Shown here: in pieces, positions 39,663 to 49,995 of the stretch
Position numbering within the stretch: position 1 is the stretch's first letter
Layout of the letters: each line of letters opens with the position of its first letter
Origin: Streptomyces griseus
Lineage (GTDB): Bacteria > Actinomycetota > Actinomycetes > Streptomycetales > Streptomycetaceae
Direction of reading: 5' to 3'
NCBI RefSeq assembly: GCF_900460065.1
Contig: NZ_UAVD01000003.1
Span: 36,177-100,176, forward strand
DNA length: 64,000 nucleotides
Program-made: the position numbers and the translations under genes
The notes under the pieces: model-generated
What the model was told of the DNA's origin: nothing
Seen by the model: only the letters and a program-made list of their open reading frames with translations
Database searches by the model: none

Positions 39663-40238
39663 ATGGGCGTGAGCCTCGCCAAGGGCGGAAACGTCTCGCT
39701 GAGCAAGGAGGCCCCCGGGCTGACCGCGATCCTCGTCGGTCTGGGCTGGGACGTCCGCACGACCACCGGCGCCGACTACGACCTGGACGCGAGCGCGCTG
39801 CTCTGCGACGAGGCGGGCAAGGTGCTGTCCAACGAGCACTTCGTCTTCTACAACAACCTCAAGAGCCCCGACGGGTCGGTCGAGCACACCGGGGACAACC
39901 TGACCGGCGAGGGCGAGGGCGACGACGAGATCGTCAAGGTCGACCTCGCCTCGGTGCCCGCGACCGTCGCCAGGATCGTGTTCCCGGTCTCCATCCACGA
40001 CGCGGAGAGCCGGGGGCAGAGCTTCGGCCAGGTGCGCAACGCCTACATCCGGGTGGTGAACCAGGCGGGCGGCGCGGAGATCGCCCGCTACGACCTGAGC
40101 GAGGACGCCTCCACCGAGACCGCGATGGTCTTCGGCGAGCTGTACCGGCACGGCGCCGAGTGGAAGTTCCGCGCGGTCGGGCAGGGTTACGCATCCGGCC
40201 TCAGCGGCATCGTCGCCGACTTCGGCGTCGGTCTCTGA
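39663..40238 (+). CDS. TerD family calcium-binding stress protein
   Basis: Protein of 191 residues, ATG 39663 after GGGAGAA. It is a full-length Ter[32 protein letters not shown], the Ca2+-ligand regions YDLDASALL and [13 protein letters not shown], and the closing [21 protein letters not shown]. TerD proteins bind Ca2+ and belong to tellurite/phage/stress gene sets; in Streptomyces they also affect development. No terB, terC or terZ companion is in the window. The BlaI-type operator upstream suggests derepression by envelope signals. Confidence 0.93.
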   Translation: MGVSLAKGGNVSLSKEAPGLTAILVGLGWDVRTTTGADYDLDASALLCDEAGKVLSNEHFVFYNNLKSPDGSVEHTGDNLTGEGEGDDEIVKVDLASVPATVARIVFPVSIHDAESRGQSFGQVRNAYIRVVNQAGGAEIARYDLSEDASTETAMVFGELYRHGAEWKFRAVGQGYASGLSGIVADFGVGL

Positions 40239-40306
40239 GCCGCCGGAACCTCGACGCACGCCCCTACCGAAGCCACCCCAGGCACCCAGTCACCGAAGGC
40301 GGAACG

Positions 40307-40888
40307 ATGACGATCAACCTCACCAAGGGCCAGCAGGTCAGCCTCACCAAGTCCGGCGGCGGCGAGCTCGACGTCGTACGGATGGGACTGGGCTGGAAGT
40401 CCGCTCCCCGCAAGGGATTCCTGGCACGGATGACCGCCCGCGAGATCGACCTGGACGCCTCGGCGGTCCTCTTCGCCGGCCAGGCGCCGCAGGACGTGGT
40501 CTTCTTCCAGCATCTGACCAGTGACGACGGTTCGGTCCGGCACACCGGGGACAACCGGGTCGGAGGGGCGGGCCAGGGCGGTGACGACGAGTCCATCGTC
40601 GTCGACCTGCGGCGCGTGCCCGCCCATGTGGACCAGATCGTCTTCACGGTGAACTCGTTCACCGGCCAGACCTTCGAGGAGGTCGAGGCGGCCTTCTGCC
40701 GTCTGGTCGACGAGGGCACCGGCCAGGAGCTGGCCCGGTACACCCTGACCGGCGGCGGGCGGCACACCGCCCAGATCATGGCCAAGGTGCAGCGGTCGGG
40801 CTCGGGCTGGCAGATGACCGCGATCGGCGCGCCCGCGGACGGGCGGACCTTCCAGGACCTCATGCCCGCGGTCGCGCAGCACCTCTAG
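40307..40888 (+). CDS. TerD family protein, divergent paralogue
   Basis: Protein of 193 residues, ATG 40307, 68 bp after the first terD gene and probably in the same transcript. It keeps the TerD frame (INLTKGQQVSLTKSGGGELDVVRMGLGWK, IDLDASAVLF, VRHTGDNRVGGAGQGGDDESIVVDL) but is less typical: the segment after GLGWK has an insertion (SAPRKGFLARMTAR) and the C-terminus ends in a free helix (RTFQDLMPAVAQHL) instead of the usual glycine-rich close. It could pair with the first TerD or modify its localisation. A strong hairpin terminator follows. Confidence 0.9.
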   Translation: MTINLTKGQQVSLTKSGGGELDVVRMGLGWKSAPRKGFLARMTAREIDLDASAVLFAGQAPQDVVFFQHLTSDDGSVRHTGDNRVGGAGQGGDDESIVVDLRRVPAHVDQIVFTVNSFTGQTFEEVEAAFCRLVDEGTGQELARYTLTGGGRHTAQIMAKVQRSGSGWQMTAIGAPADGRTFQDLMPAVAQHL

Positions 40889-40937
40889 CCCTCGCCGGAG
40901 CCTTCTCCGGAACTCTTCGAACACGCCTCGCCGGACA

Positions 40938-40978
40938 GCCGCGGGGGTGCGCACGCGGCACGTGCGCGCCCCCGCGGC
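40938..40978 (+). terminator. Hairpin terminator of the terD operon
   Basis: An 18-pair stem, 40938-40955 with 40961-40978, including one G-T pair, around CGGCA. It starts 49 bp after the second terD stop. Confidence 0.82.
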
Positions 40979-40999
40979 GCGGCGGGCGGAACACTCACC

Positions 41000-41023
41000 A
41001 CACAGGTGTCCGCACACCTGTGT
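41000..41023. promoter_or_regulatory. Perfect inverted repeat just upstream of the 41039 gene
   Basis: ACACAGGTGT and ACACCTGTGT flank CCGC. The right arm ends 15 bp before the start codon and just before the GAGGGA ribosome-binding site. As DNA it looks like a repressor operator (TetR-like length); as RNA it would form a ten-pair hairpin adjoining the ribosome-binding site. Confidence 0.65.
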
Positions 41024-41038
41024 CGACCGAGGGACAGC

Positions 41039-41818
41039 ATGGGCAGACCCACCCGGCTCGGGGACGACGACAGCTCCGACTACGGACACGCACTCGACGA
41101 GGTGATCGCCTCCCCGGAGATCCAGCGCCTGCTCGAACGCTCGGCCGTTCCCGCGGGCCGGCTGCGTGTCCGGGGCCTGGCGGCCGTGGCACGCACGACC
41201 TCCGCGGCCGACGCCGAGTACCGGCGCTACGCGGCCCTGCGGCGGCGTGCCGGGGGCGGGCGGCGGAACGCCGGGAGCGCGCCGCTCTCCGGACCGGGCG
41301 ACCAGGAACGGCCGGGGGCCGGGGTGCTGGCGGTCCTCGGGGTGCTGACGCCGGTGCTCGCCGCCGTGGCCGCGGCGACGTTCCTGCTGCTGGGCTACGG
41401 TCTGCGGCTCGCCGGGGCCCTGCCCTCCCTGGCGGGCACCCTCGTCGGGGTCGGCTGGGTCAGCCTGGTGGTCGCGGCGGTCGCGGCCCTGGCCAGCGTC
41501 ATCGCCCTGTACCGCACGGCGGCGAAGCAGTCGGCGGCGGACGCGGTGGCCGTGTCCGCCCCGTCTCCTTCGCACGGCGCCCCCTCCCCCGCCCTCGCCC
41601 ACGCCCGTGAGGCGTGGCTCGCGGCGCTGCGCGAGCGGGGGATCCGGCCGTTCCTCCTCCAGGAACTCGCCGAGGCCGCGGCGTCCACGCCGGGTCAGGG
41701 CGGGGCGCGCGGCTCCCGTTTCAGCTCACCGGCGTTCGCGGGGCCCGACTTCTCGGGTCCGGGGTTCGAGGGCTCAGCGCCGCCCGCTCCCGGGCCGCCC
41801 CGACCAGAGCGGCCATGA
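41039..41818 (+). CDS. Hypothetical two-helix membrane protein (259 aa)
   Basis: ATG 41039 follows GAGGGA. Residues 1-95 are soluble and charged (SPEIQRLLERSAVPAGRLRVRGLAAVARTT). Two membrane helices follow, VLAVLGVLTPVLAAVAAATFLLLGYGL (about 98-124) and TLVGVGWVSLVVAAVAALASVIALY (about 134-158). The C-terminal third has one amphipathic helix (AREAWLAALRERGIRPFLLQELAEAAA) and ends in a Ser/Phe/Pro-rich tail. Similar proteins occur in Streptomyces as transmembrane proteins of unknown role. Its last 98 bases overlap the end of the convergent C26 peptidase gene. Confidence 0.72.
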   Translation: MGRPTRLGDDDSSDYGHALDEVIASPEIQRLLERSAVPAGRLRVRGLAAVARTTSAADAEYRRYAALRRRAGGGRRNAGSAPLSGPGDQERPGAGVLAVLGVLTPVLAAVAAATFLLLGYGLRLAGALPSLAGTLVGVGWVSLVVAAVAALASVIALYRTAAKQSAADAVAVSAPSPSHGAPSPALAHAREAWLAALRERGIRPFLLQELAEAAASTPGQGGARGSRFSSPAFAGPDFSGPGFEGSAPPAPGPPRPERP

Positions 41819-42470
41819 CCCGGGTGTCCTGGCCCATCTCCGGGTGCCACTGGACACCGAGCACCAGCCCCCCGTGTCCGGGGAGTTCCAGGGCCTCCAC
41901 GGTTCCGTCGGGCGCGTGGGCGGAGGCCACCAGGCCGCCGCCGAGCCGGTCGACCGCCTGGTGGTGGTAGGCGGGCACCACGGTGGTCTCCGGGACGGCG
42001 TCCGCGTACGCGGTGCCGGGCACCGGGATCACCGGGTGGCTGCCGAATACTCCGAGGCCGCCGGTGTGGTCGTCCAGGTGCTGGTGCAGGGTGCCGCCGA
42101 GCGCGACGTTCAGCAGCTGCATGCCCCGGCAGATCCCGAGCAGCGGGATCTGCCGGTCGATCGCCGCCCGGATCAACGCCAGCTCCCAGACGTCGCGTTC
42201 ACGGGCCGGGGGGCCGGTACGGGGGTCGGCGACCGCCCCGTAGCGCGCCGGTTCGACGTCCGCTCCCCCGGCGATCACCAGTCCGTCGAGGGCGGCGACG
42301 GTGTCCCGTGCCGCGTCCCGCGCGTCGTCGGGCGGCAGCAGTACGGCGAGCCCGCCCGCCGCCCGGACGAGCCGGGGATAGCCGGCGGGCAGCAGCACCG
42401 CGGGCATCTCCCACACACCCCAGCGGGCCTGGTCCTGGTAGGTGCTGATGCCGATGACGGGCCGGGGCAT
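41721..42470 (-). CDS. Gamma-glutamyl-gamma-aminobutyrate hydrolase family (peptidase C26)
   Basis: Protein of 249 residues of the class I glutamine amidotransferase fold. The catalytic cysteine is in LLGICRGMQLLNV and the His-Glu pair in GVQWHPEMG; the N-terminal VIGISTYQDQARWG is typical of PuuD-like enzymes. It should cleave gamma-glutamyl bonds in a gamma-glutamylated amine or acid, releasing glutamate. Its place beside a permease, a glutamine-synthetase-like ligase and aldehyde dehydrogenase supports a gamma-glutamylation catabolic route. It lies 105 bp downstream of the permease gene, likely the same transcript. Confidence 0.9.
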   Translation of the reverse strand: MPRPVIGISTYQDQARWGVWEMPAVLLPAGYPRLVRAAGGLAVLLPPDDARDAARDTVAALDGLVIAGGADVEPARYGAVADPRTGPPARERDVWELALIRAAIDRQIPLLGICRGMQLLNVALGGTLHQHLDDHTGGLGVFGSHPVIPVPGTAYADAVPETTVVPAYHHQAVDRLGGGLVASAHAPDGTVEALELPGHGGLVLGVQWHPEMGQDTRVMAALVGAARERAALSPRTPDPRSRAPRTPVS

Positions 42471-42575
42471 GGAACGGGCTCCTTCGGGTCGGGGTGATCA
42501 CGCGGTCACGTTGTCGGGGGGGGCGGGCCGCCGTGCCGTGCGCCGGCCCGGCGGGAGCCCGTCGCCCGGGCGGGC

Positions 42576-44045
<1,470 letters not shown>

Positions 44046-44095
44046 GAGGCGCTCCAGATGTGTGGGTCTACGTCATCGTCGGCACTGCTTCGATC

Positions 44096-44119
44096 AAAGG
44101 TTCGTCGGCACACCTTTGT
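44096..44119. promoter_or_regulatory. Candidate FCD-GntR operator in the permease promoter
   Basis: CAAAGGT and ACCTTTG form a seven-base inverted repeat. Within it GGTTC-N8-ACCTT (44100-44117) matches the site at 45071-45088 in both sequence and spacing. It lies 55 bp upstream of the permease start codon. Confidence 0.6.
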
Positions 44120-44221
44120 GGAACGGGAGAGCGCATGGCAAGGGGCGTGCGTTAAAGAGGGGTTACGGATTCGGCGCCCCGCCCACCGCGCGGGACCCGG
44201 GCCCGGGTCGGGGCCTCACGC

Positions 44222-45046
44222 TCAGGCGAGGAAACCGCGCAGCAGGGCCGCCGTGCCGCCGCAGTGCTCGCGCATCATCTCGCGGGCCGCGTCCGCGTCC
44301 CGGTCGAGCACCGCCTCGACGACGGCCGCGTGCTGCTGCTGGGAGTGCTCCAGGTTGCGCACCAGCAGCGGGATGCAGTCGAGCAGTTCGTTGAGGGTGG
44401 CCCGGACCGCGGCGTACTGCGCGGCGAGCGCGCGGGAGCCGGAGAGTTCGGCGAGGGTGAGGTGGAGCAGGGTGTCCTGGCGCCGGTAGTCCTCCAGCCT
44501 GGCCCCCCGCGTCGCGTCGAGCGCGACCCGCAGCCGCCGCTCGCCGTCCTCGGGGAGACCCTCGGCGCACAGTCCCGCCGCCCCGGCCTCCAGCACCTCG
44601 CGGAAGCGCAGGGTGTCCTCCACGTCGACGGCGGCGATACGGCGGCGCAGCTCGTCGCCGGCGTCCGGGGTGGCGGTGCGCGGCAGGACGAACGTACCTC
44701 CGTACCGGCCGCGGCGGCTCTCGACCATGCCCTGGTCCTGGAGGACCTTGAGGGCCTCGCGCAAGGTCACCCTGCTGATCCGCAGCTGCTGCGACAACTC
44801 GCGTTCGGAGGGGAGGCGTTCGCCGGGCGCGACCAGGCCGAGGCGCAGAAGCTGGAGGATCTGCTCCAGCGCCTCCTCGAAGCCGTTGCCCGCGCGGACC
44901 GGCCGCAGCACGGAGGCCGGCCGGCCGGTCGCGGTGTCAGCACCGCGCCCGGCCGCCCCGCCCCCTTCCGCCGCTCCTGTCACCCCTGCCGCTTCCGCCG
45001 TCCCTGCCGCCGGACGGGTGTCGTCCGCTCTCTCCCTCGTGACCAC
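44222..45046 (-). CDS. FCD-type GntR family transcriptional regulator
   Basis: Protein of 274 residues from GTG 45046, with GGAAGGGG nine bases upstream. After a low-complexity Ala/Gly N-terminus of about 50 residues comes the GntR winged helix (LRLGLVAPGERLPSERELSQQLRISRVTLREALKVLQDQGMVESRRGRYGGTFV) and then the FCD ligand domain with the usual Asp/His metal site residues (RQDTLLHLTLAELSGS, EHSQQQHAAVVEAVLDRD). It lies between the permease gene and the divergent GS-like gene, so is the probable controller of the amine-use locus. Confidence 0.92.
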   Translation of the reverse strand: MVTRERADDTRPAAGTAEAAGVTGAAEGGGAAGRGADTATGRPASVLRPVRAGNGFEEALEQILQLLRLGLVAPGERLPSERELSQQLRISRVTLREALKVLQDQGMVESRRGRYGGTFVLPRTATPDAGDELRRRIAAVDVEDTLRFREVLEAGAAGLCAEGLPEDGERRLRVALDATRGARLEDYRRQDTLLHLTLAELSGSRALAAQYAAVRATLNELLDCIPLLVRNLEHSQQQHAAVVEAVLDRDADAAREMMREHCGGTAALLRGFLA

Positions 45047-45068
45047 TGGCGGATCCCCTTCCCAAGCA

Positions 45069-45088
45069 ATGGTTCTCTGCCATACCTT
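45069..45088. promoter_or_regulatory. Candidate FCD-GntR operator between gntR and the GS-like gene
   Basis: ATGGTTC-N8-ACCTT, containing the inverted repeat ATGG/CCAT. The GGTTC-N8-ACCTT skeleton is the same as in the permease promoter. It lies 22 bp from the regulator's start and 31 bp from the ligase start, able to block both divergent promoters. Confidence 0.6.
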
Positions 45089-45119
45089 AAGCCTCCCGGT
45101 TCCCCCAAGGAGGCATCCC

Positions 45120-46484
45120 GTGGCAGACCGCACACCCCCGCTCGGCGTCGACGAGCTCCGCTCACGGGTCGCTGACGGGTCGATAGACACCGTGGTGCTG
45201 GCCTTCCCGGACATGCAGGGCCGGCTCCAGGGGAAGCGGTTCGCGGCCGGGTTCTTCCTCGACGAGGTGCTGGAGCACGGCACCGAGGGCTGCAACTACC
45301 TCTTGGCCGTGGACACCGAGATGCGGACCGTCGACGGCTACGCGATGTCCTCGTGGGAGAACGGCTACGGCGACTTCGGCATGGTCCCCGATCCCGCCAC
45401 CCTGCGCCCCGTCCCCTGGCACGAGGGGACCGCCCTGCTGATCGCGGATCTCGCGTGGCACGACGGCAGTCCGGTGGTGGCGGCCCCGCGGCAGATCCTG
45501 CGCCGCCAGCTCGACCGGCTGGCGGAGCTCGGATACACGGCGCAGGTGGGCACGGAGCTGGAGTTCATCGTCTTCCGGGACAGCTACGAGGAGGCCTGGG
45601 ACCGCGACTACCGCGGGCTGACCCCGGCCAACCAGTACAACATCGACTACTCGATCCTCGGCACCGGCCGCATCGAGCCGCTGCTGCGCCGGATCCGCAA
45701 CGAGATGCAGGAGGCCGGACTGACCGTCGAGTCCGCCAAGGGCGAGTGCAATCCCGGCCAGCACGAGATCGTCTTCCGCTACGACGACGCGCTCACCACC
45801 TGCGACCAGCACGCCGTCTACAAGACGGGCGCCAAGGAGATCGCCGCCCAGGAGGGCGTCTCGCTGACCTTCATGGCCAAGTACGACGAGCGCGAGGGCA
45901 ACTCCTGCCACATCCACCTCTCGCTCACCGACGAGGACGGCGCGAACATGATGGCGGGCGACGGCGAGGACGGCATGTCCGAGCTGATGCGCCACTTCCT
46001 CGCCGGGCAGCTCGCCGCGCTGCGGGACTTCTCCCTCCTCTACGCGCCCACCATCAACTCCTACAAACGCTTCCAGCCGGGCTCCTTCGCCCCCACCGCC
46101 GTCGCCTGGGGCGTCGACAACCGGACCTGCGCCCTGCGGGTCGTCGGCCACGGGCGCTCGATGCGCTTCGAGAACCGGCTGCCCGGCGGCGACGTCAACC
46201 CGCACCTGGCCGTCGCCGGACTGGTCGCCGCCGGACTGTACGGGGTCGAGCACCGGCTGCCGCTGCCCGAGGCCTGTACGGGCAACGCCTACACCGGGGA
46301 GTACGACCAGGTGCCGACGACCCTGCGCGAGGCCGCCGAGCTGTGGGAGGCCAGCCCCATCGCCAAGGAGGCGTTCGGCGAGGAGGTCGTCGCCCACTAC
46401 CTGAACATGGCCCGCGTCGAACTCACCGCGTACGACGCCGCGGTGACCGACTGGGAGCTGCGCCGCTCCTTCGAACGTCTCTGA
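45120..46484 (+). CDS. Glutamine synthetase-like gamma-glutamyl amine ligase (GlnA4/GlnA3 type)
   Basis: Protein of 454 residues, GTG 45120, with AAGGAGG upstream. Full GS fold: N-terminal beta-grasp with [17 protein letters not shown], Mg2+-binding TELEFIVF, the loop [14 protein letters not shown] replacing the canonical glutamine-synthetase glutamate/ATP loop, SCHIHLSL, and [24 protein letters not shown]. Such GS-like enzymes couple glutamate to ethanolamine or polyamines rather than ammonia. The flanking permease, hydrolase and aldehyde dehydrogenase fit the S. coelicolor GlnA4-type ethanolamine route; polyamine (GlnA3/GlnA2) is the alternative. The aldehyde dehydrogenase gene follows after 31 bp. 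Confidence 0.9.
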   Translation: MADRTPPLGVDELRSRVADGSIDTVVLAFPDMQGRLQGKRFAAGFFLDEVLEHGTEGCNYLLAVDTEMRTVDGYAMSSWENGYGDFGMVPDPATLRPVPWHEGTALLIADLAWHDGSPVVAAPRQILRRQLDRLAELGYTAQVGTELEFIVFRDSYEEAWDRDYRGLTPANQYNIDYSILGTGRIEPLLRRIRNEMQEAGLTVESAKGECNPGQHEIVFRYDDALTTCDQHAVYKTGAKEIAAQEGVSLTFMAKYDEREGNSCHIHLSLTDEDGANMMAGDGEDGMSELMRHFLAGQLAALRDFSLLYAPTINSYKRFQPGSFAPTAVAWGVDNRTCALRVVGHGRSMRFENRLPGGDVNPHLAVAGLVAAGLYGVEHRLPLPEACTGNAYTGEYDQVPTTLREAAELWEASPIAKEAFGEEVVAHYLNMARVELTAYDAAVTDWELRRSFERL

Positions 46485-46515
46485 CCACCCCCCGCTTCCC
46501 GATCGAGGTCCGTAC

Positions 46516-47898
46516 GTGCCACAGCCCACCCTGGACGTTCTGAACCCGGCGACCGCCGAGGTCATCGCCACCGTCCCCGCCGCCTCCGCCGCCGATGTGG
46601 ACACCGCCGTCACCCGTGCCGCCGCCGCCCAGCGGCGCTGGTCGGCGGCGGCGCCCGCCGACCGGGCGCGGCTGCTGCGCCGCTTCGCCGTCGTCGTCGA
46701 CGAACACATCGAGGAACTCGCCCGACTGGAGGTCCGCGAGGCCGGACACACCATCGGCAACGCCCGCTGGGAGGCGGGCAACGTGCGCGACCTCCTGGAC
46801 TACTGCGCGGGCGGCGCCGAGCGGCTCCTGGGCCGGCAGATCCCGGTGGCGGGCGGCATCGACTTCACGGTCCTGGAGCCGCTGGGCGTCGTCGGGGTCA
46901 TCGCCCCGTGGAACTTCCCGATGCCGATCGCCGCCTGGGGTCTCGCACCGGCCCTCGCGGCGGGCAACGCCGTCCTCCTCAAGCCCGCCGAGACGACGCC
47001 GCTGACCGCTCTCCGGCTGGCCGAACTCGCCCTGGCGGCGGGCCTGCCCGACGGGCTGTTCCAGGTACTGCCCGGCGAGGGGCCGGTGGCCGGCAGCGCC
47101 CTGGTGGAGCACCCGGGTGTCGCGAAGATCGTGTTCACCGGCTCCACCCGGACCGGCAAGCACATCATGACCCGCTGCGCCGAGCGCGTGAAGCGGCTCA
47201 CCCTGGAGCTGGGCGGCAAGAGCCCCAACGTCGTCTTCGCCGACGCGGATGTGGAGGCCGCGGCCGCGGCCGCACCGATGTCCTTCCTGGACAACGCCGG
47301 TCAGGACTGCTGCGCCCGCACCCGGATCCTGGTCGAGCGATCCGTGTACGACCGGTTCCTCGACTCCCTCGTCCCGGCCTTGTCCGCCGTCGTGGTGGGC
47401 GACCCGGCCGACGGGAAGACCCAGATGGGGCCCCTGATCTCGGCAGTCCAGCGGGACCGGGTCCGGGGGCTCGTGGACGGCGGGCGCGAAGCCGACGGCG
47501 TACGGGCCGTCCTCGGGACGGCGCCCGAGGGCCCCGGGTTCTGGTACCCGCCGACCGTCCTCACCGGGGTGCGGCCCGAGGCCCCGGTGGCGGTCGAGGA
47601 GGTCTTCGGTCCCGTCGCCGTGGTCCTGCCGTTCGAGGACGAACAGGACGCGCTGCGCCTCGCGAACGCCACCGACTACGGGCTCGCCGGGTCCGTCTGG
47701 ACCCGGGACGTCGGCCGGGCCCTGCGCGTGAGCCAGGGACTGCGGGCGGGCAACCTCTCCGTCAACTCGCACTCCAGCGTGCGCTACTCGACGCCCTTCG
47801 GCGGCTACAAGCAGTCGGGGCTGGGCCGCGAGCTCGGCCCGGACGCGCTGGCCGCCTTCACCGAAACCAAGAACGTCTTCATCAGCTCGGAGGCCTGA
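46516..47898 (+). CDS. Aldehyde dehydrogenase
   Basis: Protein of 460 residues (GTG 46516). NAD-binding and catalytic residues are complete: [50 protein letters not shown], general-base glutamate in [14 protein letters not shown], and the nucleophile in [11 protein letters not shown] (Cys265). The C-terminal [26 protein letters not shown] is typical. In the inferred pathway it oxidises the gamma-glutamyl aminoaldehyde to the acid before hydrolysis by the C26 enzyme. It begins 31 bp after the ligase and the SDR gene starts 5 bp after it, so all three are one operon. Confidence 0.94.
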   Translation: MPQPTLDVLNPATAEVIATVPAASAADVDTAVTRAAAAQRRWSAAAPADRARLLRRFAVVVDEHIEELARLEVREAGHTIGNARWEAGNVRDLLDYCAGGAERLLGRQIPVAGGIDFTVLEPLGVVGVIAPWNFPMPIAAWGLAPALAAGNAVLLKPAETTPLTALRLAELALAAGLPDGLFQVLPGEGPVAGSALVEHPGVAKIVFTGSTRTGKHIMTRCAERVKRLTLELGGKSPNVVFADADVEAAAAAAPMSFLDNAGQDCCARTRILVERSVYDRFLDSLVPALSAVVVGDPADGKTQMGPLISAVQRDRVRGLVDGGREADGVRAVLGTAPEGPGFWYPPTVLTGVRPEAPVAVEEVFGPVAVVLPFEDEQDALRLANATDYGLAGSVWTRDVGRALRVSQGLRAGNLSVNSHSSVRYSTPFGGYKQSGLGRELGPDALAAFTETKNVFISSEA

Positions 47899-47903
47899 GC
47901 ACC

Positions 47904-48689
47904 ATGACCGACACTTCTTCCGTCTGCCGCCGTCTGGTCGGCCGTACCGCCGTCGTCACCGGAGCCGGCAGCGGCATCGGCCTGGCCACCGTCCGGCGGC
48001 TGTCCGCCGAGGGCGCGCACGTCGTCTGCGCCGATGTGGACGAGGGGAGCGGCAAGGCCGCCGCCGCGGAGGCGGGCGGGATCTTCGTCCGTACCGACGT
48101 CACCGACGCCGACCAGGTGAACGCCCTCTTCAAGGCCGCGTTCGACACCTACGGCTCGGTCGACATCGCGTTCAACAACGCGGGGATCTCGCCGCCCGAC
48201 GACGACTCCATCCTGGACACCGGTCTGGAGGCGTGGAAGCGGGTGCAGGAGGTCAACCTGACCTCGGTGTACCTGTGCTGCAAGGCGGCCATTCCCTACA
48301 TGCGGGCGCAGGGCAGGGGCTCGATCATCAACACGGCGTCCTTCGTGGCCCGGATGGGCGCGGCCACCTCGCAGATCTCGTACACCGCGTCCAAGGGCGG
48401 GGTCCTGGCGATGTCGCGCGAGCTGGGGGTGCAGTTCGCGCGCGACGGCATCCGGGTCAACGCCCTGTGCCCCGGCCCGGTCAACACCCCCTTGCTCCAG
48501 GAACTGTTCGCCAAGGACCCGGAGCGGGCCGCCCGGCGTCTCGTGCACATCCCCGTCGGCCGGTTCGCCGAGCCCACGGAGATCGCCGCCGCCGTCGCGT
48601 TCCTCGCGAGCGACGACTCCTCCTTCGTGAACGCCACGGACTTCCTGGTCGACGGCGGGATCGCCGGGGCGTACGTCACCCCGGTCTGA
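47904..48689 (+). CDS. SDR family oxidoreductase of the amine locus
   Basis: Protein of 261 residues, ATG 47904, with GGAGG at the end of the preceding gene. Motifs: TGAGSGIG cofactor loop (about 20-27), NNAG, catalytic Ser in NTASF, YTASKGG, and SSFVNATDFLVDGGIAGAY. It should be the alcohol dehydrogenase that converts a gamma-glutamylated amino alcohol to the aldehyde used by the adjacent dehydrogenase, a step needed for ethanolamine but not for diamines. This supports an ethanolamine-like substrate. No terminator hairpin of note is seen in the 100 bp after it. Confidence 0.9.
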   Translation: MTDTSSVCRRLVGRTAVVTGAGSGIGLATVRRLSAEGAHVVCADVDEGSGKAAAAEAGGIFVRTDVTDADQVNALFKAAFDTYGSVDIAFNNAGISPPDDDSILDTGLEAWKRVQEVNLTSVYLCCKAAIPYMRAQGRGSIINTASFVARMGAATSQISYTASKGGVLAMSRELGVQFARDGIRVNALCPGPVNTPLLQELFAKDPERAARRLVHIPVGRFAEPTEIAAAVAFLASDDSSFVNATDFLVDGGIAGAYVTPV

Positions 48690-48789
48690 CCCGGTCCGGC
48701 GGTCCCGGTGGGGGGGGGAGGGCGCCGGACGGCCGGACGTCCCCTGACGTCCTCCCCGCCCGATCGCTCTCCCGTACGGCCGCCGCCGC

Positions 48790-49995
48790 TCAGCCCGCGG
48801 TGGCGGCCGGATCGCCCCGCAGGCGCCGGGCGCGGAGCACCAGGAGCATCTCGAAGCGCTGATCCGGTTCGTCGATGGCGTCGCCCCACAGCTCGCGGAT
48901 CTGCCGCAGCCGGTAGCGGGCCGTCTGGGGGTGGACGCCGAGGCGGGCGGCCACCTCCGGGGCGCCGCCGGGGGTCTCGATCCAGGCGAGCAGCGTCTCG
49001 GCCAGGCGCCGGGCCTGGGTCGGGCTGAGGCCCTCCAGCGGGGCGAGGCAGCGGCGGGCCGAGGCGTCGATCAGCTCCTGGGCGGGAAGCAGCAGCAGTT
49101 CCTCCGTCCGCTCGGTGCAGTACAGCACCTCCCCCTGCGGCAGCCGGCCCCTCGTGATCAGCTGGACCGCGGTCTCCGCCCAGCGCAGCGAGGTCGCCGC
49201 GGCGGCCAGCGGGACCGCCGGGCCGATCGCCCCGGACCAGCCGGCCGTGGCGCGCCGCAGGATCTCCGCACGGCCCGCCGTGTCCGGGTCCGGGATGACG
49301 ATGCGCGGCTGCTCGCTCTCCATCTCCAGCAGGATGCCCTGCCCGACCGCCGGGGCCACGGCCTCGCGGGCCGGGCGCATGAGCACGCCCACGGCGATCG
49401 TCTCCGGGAGCTCCCAGCCGATGCGGGCGGCCCGCTCGGACAGGGCGACCGACACATCGCCCCGGTGTTCCACCAGGAGGAGCTCGATCAGCTGGCGCTG
49501 GAGGCGGAGCCGTTCGCTGGCGCGCCGGGCCGCCGCCTCGGCGTAGCCCCGTACCGACTGTTCCACGAGCCCGTCCAGATACTCGAATCCCGATTCGGCC
49601 AGCTCGTACATGGCGGGCGCGGGGATGTCGACCTCCTGGCCGATCTCGGCGAGCCTGCGCCAGGTGAGCCGGACCCCGAGGCGATAGATGGCCTGGAGCG
49701 CGTCGAGGCTGCGGCCCTCCAGCCCCTCGCCGCGCCCGAACTCCTGGAACATCTCCGGCGGCACCCGCGGGTGGGCGCCGGCGGTGAGGTTGTGGACGAA
49801 GCCTTCGATGGCGCGGCGGATGCCGACGAGGGCCAGTGGCTCCCCGGACTCGTCCTCGACCAGTTGCAGATAGGGATATTCCTGGCGGATCTGGTACAGG
49901 ATCATCTGGGCGAGCTCGGGGGCCTCGGACCGGGCGATCGCCTCGAAACGGTCGAGCTTCGACCGGGGGACGTCCTGCCAGGCCGGGCGGGTCAC
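48790..49995 (-). CDS. PucR/CdaR family transcriptional regulator
   Basis: Protein of 401 residues (GTG 49995, overlapping the stop of the upstream small gene). The C-terminal HTH_30 helix-turn-helix is clear: LAETLLAWIETPGGAPEVAARLGVHPQTARYRLRQIRELWGD. The middle carries a GGDEF-like PucR/CdaR domain (about 165-300), and the first 150 residues are helical with ELAQMILYQIRQEYPYLQLVEDESGE. Such regulators activate nearby catabolic or surface genes on binding a ligand. It is divergent, through the small gene, from the DUF3068 glycan block and is its likely regulator. Confidence 0.88.
   Translation of the reverse strand: MTRPAWQDVPRSKLDRFEAIARSEAPELAQMILYQIRQEYPYLQLVEDESGEPLALVGIRRAIEGFVHNLTAGAHPRVPPEMFQEFGRGEGLEGRSLDALQAIYRLGVRLTWRRLAEIGQEVDIPAPAMYELAESGFEYLDGLVEQSVRGYAEAAARRASERLRLQRQLIELLLVEHRGDVSVALSERAARIGWELPETIAVGVLMRPAREAVAPAVGQGILLEMESEQPRIVIPDPDTAGRAEILRRATAGWSGAIGPAVPLAAAATSLRWAETAVQLITRGRLPQGEVLYCTERTEELLLLPAQELIDASARRCLAPLEGLSPTQARRLAETLLAWIETPGGAPEVAARLGVHPQTARYRLRQIRELWGDAIDEPDQRFEMLLVLRARRLRGDPAATAG

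Noticed and set aside
39663..40888. Complete tellurite resistance (ter) operon
   Set aside because: Only two terD genes are present; terB, terC, terZ and associated genes are absent from the window.
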